NCBI RefSeq assembly: GCF_018881655.1
Contig: NZ_JACVPX010000008.1
Coordinates: 1 to 64,000 of the forward strand
Length of the DNA: 64,000 nt
Source: Polynucleobacter sp. Tro8-14-1
GTDB lineage: Bacteria; Pseudomonadota; Gammaproteobacteria; Burkholderiales; Burkholderiaceae
Direction of reading: 5' to 3'
The notes beneath the pieces were generated by a model. It made no database searches. It was not told the origin of the DNA and saw only the letters and a list, made by a program, of their open reading frames with translations. The first letter of the stretch is position 1. Each line of letters starts with the position of its first letter. A program made the translations under genes and the position numbers. This document shows positions 35,312 through 44,708 of the stretch, piece after piece.

Positions 35312-36496
35312 ATGAGCAAAAGTAAAGCGAGCTTTAACTGGGCTGACCCCCTTCTTCTCGATACGCAACTTTCCGAAGAGGAGCGCATGGTGCGCGATGC
35401 GGCTGCTGAATATGCTCAAGGACGCCTGATGCCACGGATTCATGATGCCTATCGCAATGAAACGACCGATCCTGCCATCTTCCGCGAAATGGGTGAACTT
35501 GGTCTTTTAGGAATTACTATTCCCGAGCAATACGGTGGCGCCAATTTGAACTATGTGTCTTACGGTTTAATTGCTCGTGAAATTGAGCGCGTTGATTCTG
35601 GCTACCGCTCCATGATGAGTGTGCAGTCATCTTTAGTCATGGTCCCCATCAATGAATTTGGTAGCGAAGCACAAAAACAAAAATACCTGCCTAAATTAGC
35701 CAGTGGTGAATGGATTGGATGCTTTGGTTTAACTGAGCCAAACTACGGATCTGATGCAGGCGGCATGATTACCCGCGCCAAGAAAGTACCCGGCGGATTT
35801 TCATTAACTGGCGCGAAGATGTGGATCTCTAACTCACCGATTGCCGATGTATTTGTAGTGTGGGCGAAAAATGATGAAGGCATCATCCGTGGCTATATCC
35901 TTGAAAAAGGCATGAAGGGCTTAAGTGCGCCAAAGATCAGCGGCAAGATGGGCCTGCGCGCTTCCATTACCGGTGAAATCGTGATGGACGAAGTATTCGT
36001 ACCAGCAGAAAATGAGTTTCCTGAAATCGAAGGCCTCAAAGGCCCCTTCACTTGCTTAAACTCAGCTCGCTATGGCATTGCCTGGGGTGCGCTAGGTGCT
36101 GCAGAATGGTGCTGGTATGCCGCTCGTCAGTACACCATGGATCGCAAACAATTTGGCAAGCCGCTAGCAGCTAATCAGTTGATTCAAAAGAAACTAGCTG
36201 ATATGCAAACAGAAATTACTCTCGGTCTACAGGGCTGCCTACGTTTGGGCCGTATGAAAGATGAAGGTATTGCAGCTCCAGAAATAACTTCCATCATGAA
36301 ACGCAATTCTTGCGGCAAGTCATTGGATATTGCGCGCATGGCACGTGATATGCACGGCGGTAACGGTATCTCCGATGAATACGGCGTTGTGCGTCACATG
36401 CTGAACTTAGAGGTTGTAAACACCTATGAAGGCACTCACGATATTCACGCTCTGATTCTAGGTCGTGCGCAGACGGGTATTCAAGCTTTTAGTTAA
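35312..36496 (+). CDS. gcdH: Glutaryl-CoA dehydrogenase
   Basis: Acyl-CoA dehydrogenase family flavoenzyme, 394 aa, converting glutaryl-CoA to crotonyl-CoA and CO2 in lysine and tryptophan breakdown. FAD and substrate motifs are [13 protein letters not shown] and [10 protein letters not shown]; the catalytic base is E373 in [17 protein letters not shown], the GCDH-type ending. The start [10 protein letters not shown] matches family starts. Electrons should pass through ETF to the ETF-QO at 29160. Confidence 0.93.
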   Translation: MSKSKASFNWADPLLLDTQLSEEERMVRDAAAEYAQGRLMPRIHDAYRNETTDPAIFREMGELGLLGITIPEQYGGANLNYVSYGLIAREIERVDSGYRSMMSVQSSLVMVPINEFGSEAQKQKYLPKLASGEWIGCFGLTEPNYGSDAGGMITRAKKVPGGFSLTGAKMWISNSPIADVFVVWAKNDEGIIRGYILEKGMKGLSAPKISGKMGLRASITGEIVMDEVFVPAENEFPEIEGLKGPFTCLNSARYGIAWGALGAAEWCWYAARQYTMDRKQFGKPLAANQLIQKKLADMQTEITLGLQGCLRLGRMKDEGIAAPEITSIMKRNSCGKSLDIARMARDMHGGNGISDEYGVVRHMLNLEVVNTYEGTHDIHALILGRAQTGIQAFS

Positions 36497-36512
36497 CTAA
36501 CCAGCTTAGCAA

Positions 36513-37586
36513 TTAAGCGCCAAGCTTAGTTACGATGGCCTTTGCTGCTTTGGCAAAGGCCTCATCACTATCATTTTCTAGCTGCACAAAATTCTCAATC
36601 TTGTATTGGGGAAAATTACGCACAATCGACGATTGATATGAGGGATCGTAATGTTTTACGAGCAACTCTTCAACTAACTCCGGAAAGTTACCAGCATCAA
36701 TCGCATCATTCCATTTGGCAATCTGCACTTTTCCATAATGGGCAGTGAGTAAAGATAACTTCTGCTTGAAGTTATCAGTATCAATCAAGAAATGATGGTA
36801 TTCACGGATCAACCAAGAGACCCTAGTCTGAGCACTCGAGCGCAACTCAATACAAGCGCCATTGCGGATTTTTTCCATGAGGGCATCAGGCACATGCAGG
36901 CCGCCAACCTTCTTACTCTCTGATTCTACTAACACTGGCTTATTAGGATCGAGAGAACGTAAGGCATTCCAGAGCGCTGTTTCAAAGCCCTTTTGAGAGG
37001 GCTGATCTTCATTGGGTTCATTACCTAAGACTGAACCACGATGCACGGCCAAGCCCTCTAGATCCAAAATCTGTGCACCTAAAGTGCCAATCTCTTGCAG
37101 CACTCTTGTCTTGCCGCTACCAGTCATCCCGCAGATAACCTGAAATGAAAATTGGCCTGCGAATTTTTCTAAACTATCAATGACGGTACGACGAAAGCCT
37201 TGGTATCCACCCTCGAGCTGCTTAGCTTTCCAACCAATACGATTAAGGATGTGCGTGAATGCCCCGCTACGCTCACCACCACGCCAGCAATATATCAATG
37301 GACGCCATTCACGTGGCATTTCCAATAAATGATTTTCTAGATGATTGGCAATGTTACGTGAGACCAAAGCAGCACCAAGCTTCTTGGCAGCAAATGGTGA
37401 TTCCTGTTTGTATAGCGTGCCAATAGTTACCCGCTCATCATTACTTAACACTGGGTAATTAACGGCTCCAGGAATATGATCCAGGGCAAACTCTGCCGGG
37501 GATCTAACATCAATGATTTCATCAAAGCTATCTAGCTCTGATAGAAATTGTTCGGATCTTAAAATATGGGGATTGCTTGGTTGCAC
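36513..37586 (-). CDS. mnmH: tRNA 2-selenouridine synthase
   Basis: MnmH/SelU, 357 aa, which converts 2-thiouridine at wobble position 34 to 2-selenouridine through a geranylated intermediate. The N-terminal rhodanese domain has active-site C100 in YCWRGGERS. The C-terminal P-loop domain has GMTGSGKT (153-160). It starts 6 bases after the thioesterase gene. SelD, needed to supply selenophosphate, is not in the window. Confidence 0.93.
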   Translation of the reverse strand: MQPSNPHILRSEQFLSELDSFDEIIDVRSPAEFALDHIPGAVNYPVLSNDERVTIGTLYKQESPFAAKKLGAALVSRNIANHLENHLLEMPREWRPLIYCWRGGERSGAFTHILNRIGWKAKQLEGGYQGFRRTVIDSLEKFAGQFSFQVICGMTGSGKTRVLQEIGTLGAQILDLEGLAVHRGSVLGNEPNEDQPSQKGFETALWNALRSLDPNKPVLVESESKKVGGLHVPDALMEKIRNGACIELRSSAQTRVSWLIREYHHFLIDTDNFKQKLSLLTAHYGKVQIAKWNDAIDAGNFPELVEELLVKHYDPSYQSSIVRNFPQYKIENFVQLENDSDEAFAKAAKAIVTKLGA

Positions 37587-37592
37587 GATGAA

Positions 37593-38012
37593 CTAGCGCA
37601 ACTTTTCTAAGACATGCTCGGGCCATGGGGCTGATTTATTGGTAGTAAGATCAACCCACACCATCGTGGCACCACCTATAGCCGCTTCGACCTCAGGCGT
37701 AGTGCTTAGCGCCATACTGGTATAAACATCTAAACTTGTTCTTCCAATAGCGCCAATCGAAGTCTTTAGAATTAGATCGCCTGGAAAAGTGAGTTGTTGA
37801 TAGAAGTTACAAAAGCCATTAAGCATCAACATCGATTCACGACCGGGGGCGACTTCATACCCCATATCCGTAATCCACTCGCAGCGTGCCTGCTCCATAT
37901 AGCGAAAGTACACAGTATTGTTTACATGACCATAGGCATCCATATCACCCCAACGAATGGGCATGATCATTTCATGAACCAACTTTCTTTCTTCTGGGAT
38001 GGCGATGCGCAT
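37593..38012 (-). CDS. Acyl-CoA thioesterase, 4HBT hotdog family
   Basis: A 139-aa hotdog-fold thioesterase of the 4-hydroxybenzoyl-CoA/YbgC type. The motif RWGDMDAYGHVNNTVYFRYME (shown in part: DMDAYGHVNN) carries the catalytic aspartate. Substrate unknown. Followed directly by mnmH, preceded by the DUF442 gene of the sulfur island after a 23-base gap. Confidence 0.88.
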   Translation of the reverse strand: MRIAIPEERKLVHEMIMPIRWGDMDAYGHVNNTVYFRYMEQARCEWITDMGYEVAPGRESMLMLNGFCNFYQQLTFPGDLILKTSIGAIGRTSLDVYTSMALSTTPEVEAAIGGATMVWVDLTTNKSAPWPEHVLEKLR

Positions 38013-38035
38013 GCTTTAGTAAATACCCTCTTTAC

Positions 38036-38380
38036 TTAACCAAGCTGCAAAGCAAGTTGATACAAATTAGTAGAGCGAGCACCTGAACGACAAAACGCTA
38101 GCACTGGACCTGGCAGTGTTTTTAAGAGACGAGCCATCTCCTGAACCTGGGCCTGAGTAAATGCACCTGAGATCACGGGCAAGTAAACATAATTTAGACC
38201 AAGCTTTTCTGCTTCTGCTTCAATACTTGCGCTAGTAGGTTGATCTGGACCGCCCTCACCATCGGGACGATTGTTAATCACACTCTTATAGCCCTGTGCT
38301 GCAATTTCAGCTAAGTGACTTGGGTCGATCTGACCCAGTGTGCCAAACTGTGCGTTGTGACAAGAAATAGGAAGACTCAT
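38036..38380 (-). CDS. DUF442 (TIGR01244) phosphatase/sulfurtransferase-like protein
   Basis: A 114-aa protein with a dual-specificity-phosphatase-like fold and active-site CRSGARS in LAFCRSGARST. In other bacteria this domain is fused to, or encoded with, a persulfide dioxygenase (Blh) and is thought to handle sulfur in hydrogen sulfide detoxification. I chose the ATG at 38380 (MSLPISCHNAQ) because GAGGG lies four bases upstream. It is the last gene of the minus-strand sulfur run, after the two short YeeE/YedE genes. Confidence 0.85.
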   Translation of the reverse strand: MSLPISCHNAQFGTLGQIDPSHLAEIAAQGYKSVINNRPDGEGGPDQPTSASIEAEAEKLGLNYVYLPVISGAFTQAQVQEMARLLKTLPGPVLAFCRSGARSTNLYQLALQLG

Positions 38381-38431
38381 AAAACCCTCTACGTTCAATC
38401 GTTGTAATAGAGTGATTCTAAATCAGGCGCA

Positions 38432-38878
38432 TCAGACTTGGTCGGATACCTTTTTGTGGGCCGAGAAGAAACGTTCGCAGATCTCCATGCCAACTAGCAT
38501 AGCAATAACAAAAACCAGGGCTTTCAGGTGACCGGCGCCAAGAGCAACTAAAGCTGGGCCAGGGCAAAAGCCAGCAATTCCCCAGCCCGCCCCAAAGATC
38601 AAACTACCAATAATCAGGGGCTTTGTAATGTCTTTACGGGTAGGTATATGCAAGGCACCGCCAAAAAATGCCGCTGTTCTCTTGCTAACTACATAGAAAC
38701 CGGCAAGACCAACTAGTACTGCGCCGAACATGACGAAGATTAGAGATGGGTCCCAAAGACCGGTTAAATCTAAGAATCCCAATACCTTTTGTGGATCACT
38801 CATGCCCGAGATAATTAAACCCCAACCAAAAAGAACGCCAATAGCGTACTGACTAACGAGGCCGAAATGTTTTTTCAT
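38432..38878 (-). CDS. YeeE/YedE half permease (PmpB/DUF6691 type)
   Basis: A 148-aa membrane protein with about four helices, half the size of full YeeE/YedE permeases. The loop GFCPGPALVALGAG contains the conserved cysteine expected to relay thiosulfate or persulfide. The start is the ATG at 38878, overlapping the end of the partner half at 38880 by a few bases; the pair probably forms a heterodimer equal to one full permease. PmpA/PmpB-type genes commonly accompany DUF442 and persulfide dioxygenase genes. Confidence 0.85.
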   Translation of the reverse strand: MKKHFGLVSQYAIGVLFGWGLIISGMSDPQKVLGFLDLTGLWDPSLIFVMFGAVLVGLAGFYVVSKRTAAFFGGALHIPTRKDITKPLIIGSLIFGAGWGIAGFCPGPALVALGAGHLKALVFVIAMLVGMEICERFFSAHKKVSDQV

Positions 38879-38879
38879 C

Positions 38880-39317
38880 TTAGAGCCCAATCAAATGGCG
38901 GAGCACAAAAACAGTTAAGAAGCCTGCACCCATAAAAGATAACGTGGCAACCAATGAACGTGGCGATAAACGTGACAGACCACAGATGCCGTGACCACTA
39001 GTACAACCTGAGCCATATTGCGCTCCAAAACCAACAAGAAGGCCTGCAACCACCACAGCAATCCAGTCAGATTCAATTTCTACAACGGGGACTATCCCGA
39101 AAAATAAAGCCGCCATAAATGGAGCTGAAACCAAACCCAAAACTAAAGCCAAACGCCATGCAGTATCAGTTAATTTTGGATGCAATAAACCTGAAATAAT
39201 TCCACTAATACCCAAGATGCGGCCATGCAATAAAACGTACAAGGCTGCTGCAAGCCCAAGAATCATCCCACCTAGTAAAGAAGGAATAGGCGTAAAGGAG
39301 AACCAGTCAATTTGCAT
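38880..39317 (-). CDS. YeeE/YedE half permease (PmpA type)
   Basis: A 145-aa membrane protein, partner of the gene just downstream. It has about four helices and the signature GSGCTSGHGICGLSRLSPRS with two cysteines, followed by LVATLSFMGAGFLTV. In full-length thiosulfate permease TsuA, equivalent cysteines are needed for transport. It lies 18 bases downstream of a full-length YeeE/YedE gene, so the operon has three YeeE-type genes in a row. Confidence 0.88.
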   Translation of the reverse strand: MQIDWFSFTPIPSLLGGMILGLAAALYVLLHGRILGISGIISGLLHPKLTDTAWRLALVLGLVSAPFMAALFFGIVPVVEIESDWIAVVVAGLLVGFGAQYGSGCTSGHGICGLSRLSPRSLVATLSFMGAGFLTVFVLRHLIGL

Positions 39318-39335
39318 GTGTAATGTCCATTCTTA

Positions 39336-40457
39336 TCAAGCGCACGGATTTGGGGCTAGTCGTATTTGCAAATAACGCAATCCTAAATAAGCTCCAAAAA
39401 TAAATCCTGGCAAAGCCAGAATTGAACCCAGGGCCAGCGTAGATATACCGCTTAAGCCCTGCCCTACTGTACAGCCCAAAGCAGTGACTCCACCAAACCC
39501 CATTAATGCTGCACCAATCAAATGATTCGCAGTATCTTCAGCATTACGAAAAGACTCCCAACGGAAAGATTTAGTTAATAGCGCAATTGCAGCTGATCCT
39601 AAGACCATACCCACTACCGCAACAATCCCAACAGTTAATACCTTGGAGGTATCGCTGTACATCATCAACCAATCCAAAGAGTAAGCATATGGCGCCACAA
39701 AAGAAAGGCTTTCCATACGCGCAGAGTTTGTCACCAAAAATACTTCCTCTAAAGTATTTGGATCTTCAGCCACATGCCCAAGATGGCCTGATATCCACCA
39801 TATTGCGCAAATTGCCAATCCTACCGCTGTGCCTGCAAACAAATTCTCCGGGGTCCAAAAAGATTTTTTAGCTAATGCTGAAGCAATAAAAGCAAAGCCA
39901 ATAATTAAACCTAGCGCAAGGTGAAGGTTAGCCCGAGGTATCCCAAGTGGGCCACTCAATAAGCTAGGCAAGTCCTGAGGAGTATTAAAAGCAATAAAAA
40001 AAGTATCCAGGGTATTAATGCGAATAACCCCCAAAAATCCGCGCAATGTCATATAGGCGCTTAAGCCAAGAACCATAAAGACAATTAGGGACTTTAGATT
40101 GCCGCCCCCAATACGGACAAGGGTCTTACTACCACATCCAGAAGAAAGAACCATACCAAAACCGAACAAAATACTGCCCACCATGGTTGAAAGCCATAAA
40201 AACTTATTGCTTGTATAAATGCTTTTAAGGGGATCAATCATTCCAAAGTAAGACATTAAAGCGAAACCAATAATGGCAACTCCAATAGCCAAAAACCATT
40301 GCTTGAGACGATCCCAGCTAGACATGATGTAAGCATCAGATACGGCACCCATGTTGCAAAAACCCGTCTTTTGCATTACCGCTCCAAGCAAAAATGTAAT
40401 CGCAAAAGTGGCCCATAGGACTGACTTACTTAAAGAGCTGATATCTACTACATCCAT
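39336..40457 (-). CDS. Full-length YeeE/YedE permease, putative thiosulfate importer
   Basis: A 373-aa protein with about nine or ten helices and internal two-fold symmetry. Conserved cysteine motifs are KTGFCNMGAVSDA near 30, VLSSGCGSKTLVRIG near 107 and TALGCTVGQGLSG near 335, the pattern of TsuA/YeeE thiosulfate transporters. In a Sox island it may import thiosulfate or sulfane sulfur into the cytoplasm. Substrate is inferred from family and context. Confidence 0.85.
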   Translation of the reverse strand: MDVVDISSLSKSVLWATFAITFLLGAVMQKTGFCNMGAVSDAYIMSSWDRLKQWFLAIGVAIIGFALMSYFGMIDPLKSIYTSNKFLWLSTMVGSILFGFGMVLSSGCGSKTLVRIGGGNLKSLIVFMVLGLSAYMTLRGFLGVIRINTLDTFFIAFNTPQDLPSLLSGPLGIPRANLHLALGLIIGFAFIASALAKKSFWTPENLFAGTAVGLAICAIWWISGHLGHVAEDPNTLEEVFLVTNSARMESLSFVAPYAYSLDWLMMYSDTSKVLTVGIVAVVGMVLGSAAIALLTKSFRWESFRNAEDTANHLIGAALMGFGGVTALGCTVGQGLSGISTLALGSILALPGFIFGAYLGLRYLQIRLAPNPCA

Positions 40458-40477
40458 AGCGACTGTATCTTGAAAAA

Positions 40478-40792
40478 TTAAGGTTTAAATTTGTAAAACT
40501 GTTTATTAAGAAAAGTGGCAACATCCACCTCATCCTCTGGGAATAAATCAAGGCGAAGCTCTGTATTACAGAGTGAGATCATCTTTTTTAAATCGGCCAA
40601 GGACTTTACCTTGCCATCTGAACGGGTGTAAATCATGTCACCATTTCCAAAACCCGTTTTCTTGGCATGGCAGGAGTAACATTTTTGCTGATCAATGGCT
40701 TTACCGTTTGCCAAATCCGGAGTAGCAAGCACCGGTGCAGTCATTAGCGCACTCATTACAGCTACAGCAACAGATCGAGGGATCATTTTCAT
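40478..40792 (-). CDS. Small periplasmic monohaem cytochrome c
   Basis: A 104-aa protein starting MKMIPRSV with a signal peptide ending near VLA-TPDLA. A single haem motif CYSCH follows in KCYSCHAKK. The segment SLADLKKMISLCNTELRLDLFPEDEVDVATF resembles the cytochrome c family DUF1924-like proteins found near sox genes; there is no obvious methionine ligand in the usual C-terminal place. Its job may be electron transfer from a Sox component. I chose the ATG at 40792 over an upstream in-frame codon at 40813 because it begins the signal peptide. Confidence 0.75.
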   Translation of the reverse strand: MKMIPRSVAVAVMSALMTAPVLATPDLANGKAIDQQKCYSCHAKKTGFGNGDMIYTRSDGKVKSLADLKKMISLCNTELRLDLFPEDEVDVATFLNKQFYKFKP

Positions 40793-40850
40793 TACAAATC
40801 GAGGATTTAGCATTAATCCGCTATTTTAAGGCCCAATAGCTGTATTTGCC

Positions 40851-41810
40851 CTACTCTGCCTGGATAGAAAGATAGACGTTATAGGCATTCATACGATTTG
40901 CAGCCCTAAATAGCGGGATTCCCTCGTATTCAGACCAATCGGCACTTTTATACGCTTCATCAAAAGGGTCCATATTGAGAGCTGCAGACGACATAGATTC
41001 CCGTAAATATTTAAGATAAGTTCTAGTGAATGCTATGTCTTCAGCAGGCTTAAATGAATAAGCACCATGACCTGGAATCACTACATTCGGATTGAGCCTC
41101 TCAATTTCATCCAATGCCAGCAACCAACCCCTACTATCGGCATTGCCAACAAAGGGTATGCGACCTCGAAAGACCAGATCTCCTACAAAGAGTACTTTCT
41201 CCGAGGGTACGAACACCATGAGATCTTCTGGTGAGTGTGCAGGGCCAACTCGACTTATTAAAAAATCCACGCCACCAATAGTGAGGGTCCTGTGTTGATC
41301 AATCCATACATCAGCTGCGATCAACTTAGTATTAGCATTGACCCACGGTGCAAAATCCACTCGCGAGGCAATTAGCCGTTGCTTGGCAGTTTCAGAGGAC
41401 AGGTAATTCCTCCCCTCACCCTGTGCATATATGGTTGCACCAATTTTTTTAAATTCTTGCAATCCATATACATGATCAGCGTGGTAGTGACTCACAATAA
41501 CAGCTACGATTTTTTGCTTTGTGATCTTTTTGATTTCAATAATCAACTTTTGAGCAAGTATGGGTGAACCTAGGGCATCAACTACCACCACCCCAGCTGG
41601 GGTGACCACAAACCCGGTATTGGATATGAAATTCTGATTAGTACTGCTCCCCATTTCAGGGTGACCCTGAATAAAGTAAGTATGAGGCGCAACCTGAATA
41701 GGATTTAGCAATACATTGTCAGGTAACGACGCTGCCTGACAATAGCCGCCACCTAAAAAGATCAGAGATCCCATAAGGATCCCTAGAAAATTTCTTACAA
41801 AACGAATCAT
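40851..41810 (-). CDS. soxH: Secreted metallo-beta-lactamase fold hydrolase, SoxH-like
   Basis: A 319-aa periplasmic MBL-fold protein with N-terminal signal peptide (about 1-27). Metal motif SHYHADHVYG (HxHxDH) is near 115, with further ligands in GPAHSPEDL, FVGDLVF and PGHGAYS. SoxH-type proteins, also called quinoprotein relay system zinc hydrolases, occur in sox clusters but are not essential for the core Sox reaction; their substrate is not settled. It lies 12 bases after the DsrE-like gene. Confidence 0.85.
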   Translation of the reverse strand: MIRFVRNFLGILMGSLIFLGGGYCQAASLPDNVLLNPIQVAPHTYFIQGHPEMGSSTNQNFISNTGFVVTPAGVVVVDALGSPILAQKLIIEIKKITKQKIVAVIVSHYHADHVYGLQEFKKIGATIYAQGEGRNYLSSETAKQRLIASRVDFAPWVNANTKLIAADVWIDQHRTLTIGGVDFLISRVGPAHSPEDLMVFVPSEKVLFVGDLVFRGRIPFVGNADSRGWLLALDEIERLNPNVVIPGHGAYSFKPAEDIAFTRTYLKYLRESMSSAALNMDPFDEAYKSADWSEYEGIPLFRAANRMNAYNVYLSIQAE

Positions 41811-41822
41811 TTCGATCGATTG

Positions 41823-42260
41823 CTATGGCTTGATATAGGCAAAGGCATCTTTATATTGCAAATCAGCAACGCGCACCACTCCTGAGGGCGTGAAATCCGC
41901 ATCAAGAATAAACTGATCTTTTTTAAGATTGCGATTCTTAAGGGTAATTTCACAGACTTCAAATTTCACACCACGAGACTTTAATGCCCCGATTAATGGC
42001 GCATACTCAACATTATTTTTTTTGTCTCTAGCACCCTCCATCAGCATATCGACACCATTGGCATGAGTGACGACAATGATGATAGTGTCAGGAGCCGTGT
42101 CTAAATGATTGCGTATATTTCGCAGACCCTTTAAGCCTTGAGTTTCAGCGTCATCAATGTGATATACGACTTTTGTTGCGCCTGTATGCTGCGCAAATGC
42201 ACTCGAACCAAAACCGATTAACAATATAGCTGCAAACAAGGAGCTAATGAGTTTTTTCAT
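41823..42260 (-). CDS. Secreted DsrE-family sulfur-carrier-like protein
   Basis: A 145-aa protein with a signal peptide (MKKLISSLFAAILLIGFG..., cleavage after AFA-Q) and a DsrE/YchN fold. The conserved cysteine is in KFEVCEITLKNR near 107. Cytoplasmic DsrE proteins carry persulfide; this one should sit in the periplasm next to SoxB, where it could bind sulfane sulfur. I chose the ATG at 42260; an in-frame TTG at 42275 is less likely. It is 7 or more bases from soxB. Confidence 0.82.
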   Translation of the reverse strand: MKKLISSLFAAILLIGFGSSAFAQHTGATKVVYHIDDAETQGLKGLRNIRNHLDTAPDTIIIVVTHANGVDMLMEGARDKKNNVEYAPLIGALKSRGVKFEVCEITLKNRNLKKDQFILDADFTPSGVVRVADLQYKDAFAYIKP

Positions 42261-42281
42261 CGCTTCGACTTTCAAATAAAT

Positions 42282-44012
42282 TTAGATAGGGGCCATGCCA
42301 GGATTATTTGCAACGCCCTTGATAATGGGCTCATTCAATTTCACTGCTTTGATAACTTTTACATCCTTTAGGTGACGCTCAATCACGTCCCAAATTGGCT
42401 CGCCGCCAGCATTTTTAGCATCCTCACTAACAGGCGCCCATCCTGCAACCTTGTAGATCTTTTCGGCATCGATAGACTTACCATTCAAACGCATATCAGA
42501 GATTCGGTTGCCGGCACTTTGAGCAGGATCAATCGTGTATTGCATTCCACCCACGCGAACCATGTCGCCGCCCTGCTGATAATATGGATCAGGATTGAAC
42601 AAATTATCGGCCACGTCTTCCAAAATGGTTTTAATAGTCGTGCCAGTCATGTTGGTGACGGTAGTGTATGGATAAGTAATGGCGGTTTGGTCCATGAGAT
42701 TTTCACGGGTGATAGCCTGACCTGGCAAGAGACTCGTGCCCCAACGGAATCCTGGAGAGAATGCGATCTCAGCATTCTTCTGCGCCATTAATCCATCCAA
42801 GATGAGCTGATCAAAGCTGCCGTTGAAGTTACCCCGACGATATAAGAGACCTTCGGTAGTTGCCAACTTCTCATTCAGCTTAGATTCGTATGGCGCCCTT
42901 ACCTTAGCGATTAACTTGGACATTGCTGGATCTGCTGGGATCATATTCGAGAAGATCGGTAATAGCTTGTAGCGGAAGTCAACAGGCTTGCCGCCTTTCA
43001 CCTCAAAGTCCAACACACCCAAAAATTTACCATTTGAGCCAGCATTGGTTACCAATGTCATGCCGCCATGATTTTTTACCTGCACAGGGATAGGCACTCC
43101 ATCATGGGTATGACCACCCAAGATAGCATGCAAACCACTTACACGTGATGCCATCTTTAAATCTACATCCATGCCATTGTGAGAGAGTAATACGACGACC
43201 TTAGCGCCCTTAGACTTAACTTCATCAATGGTCTTTTGTAGATTCTCTTCTTGAATTCCAAAAGTCCAATCCGGCGTAAAGTAACGCGGATTTGCAATTG
43301 GAGTATATGGGAATGCTTGTCCAATAATGGCCACCTGTACGCCATTCATATTTTTCATGACATAAGGATTGAAAACCATATCCCCGAAGTCAGAGGTCTT
43401 AATATTTTGTGCAATAAAGGAAACCTTGCCCTTAAAGTCACCATTCACAATTTCCATAACGCGCTTTTCACCAAGAGTCATCTCCCAGTGAGGCGTCATG
43501 ACATCTACCCCTAAAGCCAAGGCCGCATCAACCATATCTTGACCATTGGTCCATAGTGCGGTACCAGAACCCTGCCAAGTGTCCCCCCCATCTAACAATT
43601 GCGCACCTGGACGCCCTGCCTTTAATTGCTTAATCAAGGTTGCCATATGGGCAAAACCACCCATCTTCCCGTAGTTCTGTGCCGCAGCTACGTAATCTAA
43701 ATAGGTAAATGCATGCGCATCCCGTGTGCCAGGCGCAATACCATTCGCTTTGAGGAAATATTCACCAACTAAATGAGGGGTCTTTCCCTCCTGAGCACCG
43801 ATTCCCAGGTTTACATTTGGTTCACGGAAATACATTGGCAATAACTGTGCATGACAGTCAGTAAAGTGCAACAAGTGGACATTACCAAACTTAGGAAGAT
43901 CGTAAAACTTTTGCGCTGAGACCTGTGCACCAGCAAAATTGGATTGCAAACTCATTCCGCCAGCCGAGGCAAAAGCCAAAGCCTGCAAAAAATCGCGACG
44001 ACTCAAAGACAT
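42282..44012 (-). CDS. soxB: Thiosulfohydrolase SoxB
   Basis: SoxB, 576 aa, a dimanganese enzyme related to 5'-nucleotidases that releases sulfate from thiosulfate bound to the SoxY cysteine. It has a Tat signal (SRRDFLQALAFASAGG), the metal motifs HFTDCHAQL near 50 and LLDGGDTWQGSG near 140, GGHTHDG near 300, and a C-terminal 5'-nucleotidase domain. Length fits the family. It lies between soxX and the secreted DsrE-like gene. Confidence 0.95.
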   Translation of the reverse strand: MSLSRRDFLQALAFASAGGMSLQSNFAGAQVSAQKFYDLPKFGNVHLLHFTDCHAQLLPMYFREPNVNLGIGAQEGKTPHLVGEYFLKANGIAPGTRDAHAFTYLDYVAAAQNYGKMGGFAHMATLIKQLKAGRPGAQLLDGGDTWQGSGTALWTNGQDMVDAALALGVDVMTPHWEMTLGEKRVMEIVNGDFKGKVSFIAQNIKTSDFGDMVFNPYVMKNMNGVQVAIIGQAFPYTPIANPRYFTPDWTFGIQEENLQKTIDEVKSKGAKVVVLLSHNGMDVDLKMASRVSGLHAILGGHTHDGVPIPVQVKNHGGMTLVTNAGSNGKFLGVLDFEVKGGKPVDFRYKLLPIFSNMIPADPAMSKLIAKVRAPYESKLNEKLATTEGLLYRRGNFNGSFDQLILDGLMAQKNAEIAFSPGFRWGTSLLPGQAITRENLMDQTAITYPYTTVTNMTGTTIKTILEDVADNLFNPDPYYQQGGDMVRVGGMQYTIDPAQSAGNRISDMRLNGKSIDAEKIYKVAGWAPVSEDAKNAGGEPIWDVIERHLKDVKVIKAVKLNEPIIKGVANNPGMAPI

Positions 44013-44059
44013 AACATTCCCCTTATGAAAACAGGCCTCCCGGCCCGCCTTCTTGATAT

Positions 44060-44704
44060 TTATTGGTTTACTGGCGAAGCTGGATCTAGCAACAACGCCA
44101 TCAAATCTTGAATTTGCTTCTCATTTAAGAGCTTAAAGTGAGCAAATCGCGGCATATTACTGCACGCGTTATACGCCTTAGAGTTGTTGATACGATTCCA
44201 GGTGTAGACAATTAATTCTTGAGAATTACCACGCGTCTTACCGTAATTCCACAAGCTGGGCCCGATATTTCCATAAGAAATTTCTTTTTTATCGATCTCG
44301 TGACAGTTGTAGCAGCCTCCGCCAATAGGCGTAGAAGCTGTATCCGTCCAAGTAGCGCCGCGCCCACTTTGCGCAATCGCTTCACCACTTTTCCAATCGC
44401 CAATATATTTACCATCCGAAGGTGGCTGAATAGAAGCCATATTTTGCTTCTGAATTTCTAGCGCTTTAGCTGCCCCGGCTTTACTGGATGCAAATTGAGG
44501 ATCAGAGCAAAATTTCTGAGTAGGGTCCTGGTCAATTCGATCAATATTAGCAATACCCTCGGTGCGGAAGCTGCTATTCATCATTTTTTGGAACTGCGGA
44601 TCAGGCTTCTGCTGAGCAGAGACATTGGTCGCCATAGCAATAGCGCCACAAACAAGAAATAGAAGGTGATAAAACTTGGTTAATGTCATCGTAGATGTCT
44701 TCAT
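44060..44704 (-). CDS. soxX: Cytochrome c SoxX
   Basis: SoxX, 214 aa, the monohaem partner of SoxA that accepts electrons when thiosulfate is joined to SoxY. Signal peptide about 1-30. The haem motif is CYNCH (131-135) and the axial methionine is in CSNMPRFAHF near 184. A roughly 90-residue segment before the haem domain (with FCSDPQFASSKAGAAKA) makes it longer than classical SoxX, as in other long-form betaproteobacterial proteins. Four bases separate it from soxA. Confidence 0.93.
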   Translation of the reverse strand: MKTSTMTLTKFYHLLFLVCGAIAMATNVSAQQKPDPQFQKMMNSSFRTEGIANIDRIDQDPTQKFCSDPQFASSKAGAAKALEIQKQNMASIQPPSDGKYIGDWKSGEAIAQSGRGATWTDTASTPIGGGCYNCHEIDKKEISYGNIGPSLWNYGKTRGNSQELIVYTWNRINNSKAYNACSNMPRFAHFKLLNEKQIQDLMALLLDPASPVNQ

Positions 44705-44708
44705 AGTC

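Noticed and set aside
35215-35388. N-terminal extension of the queuosine-precursor transporter
   Set aside because: It overlaps the glutaryl-CoA dehydrogenase gene on the other strand and the intergenic region; MLMDSPRR is a better start.
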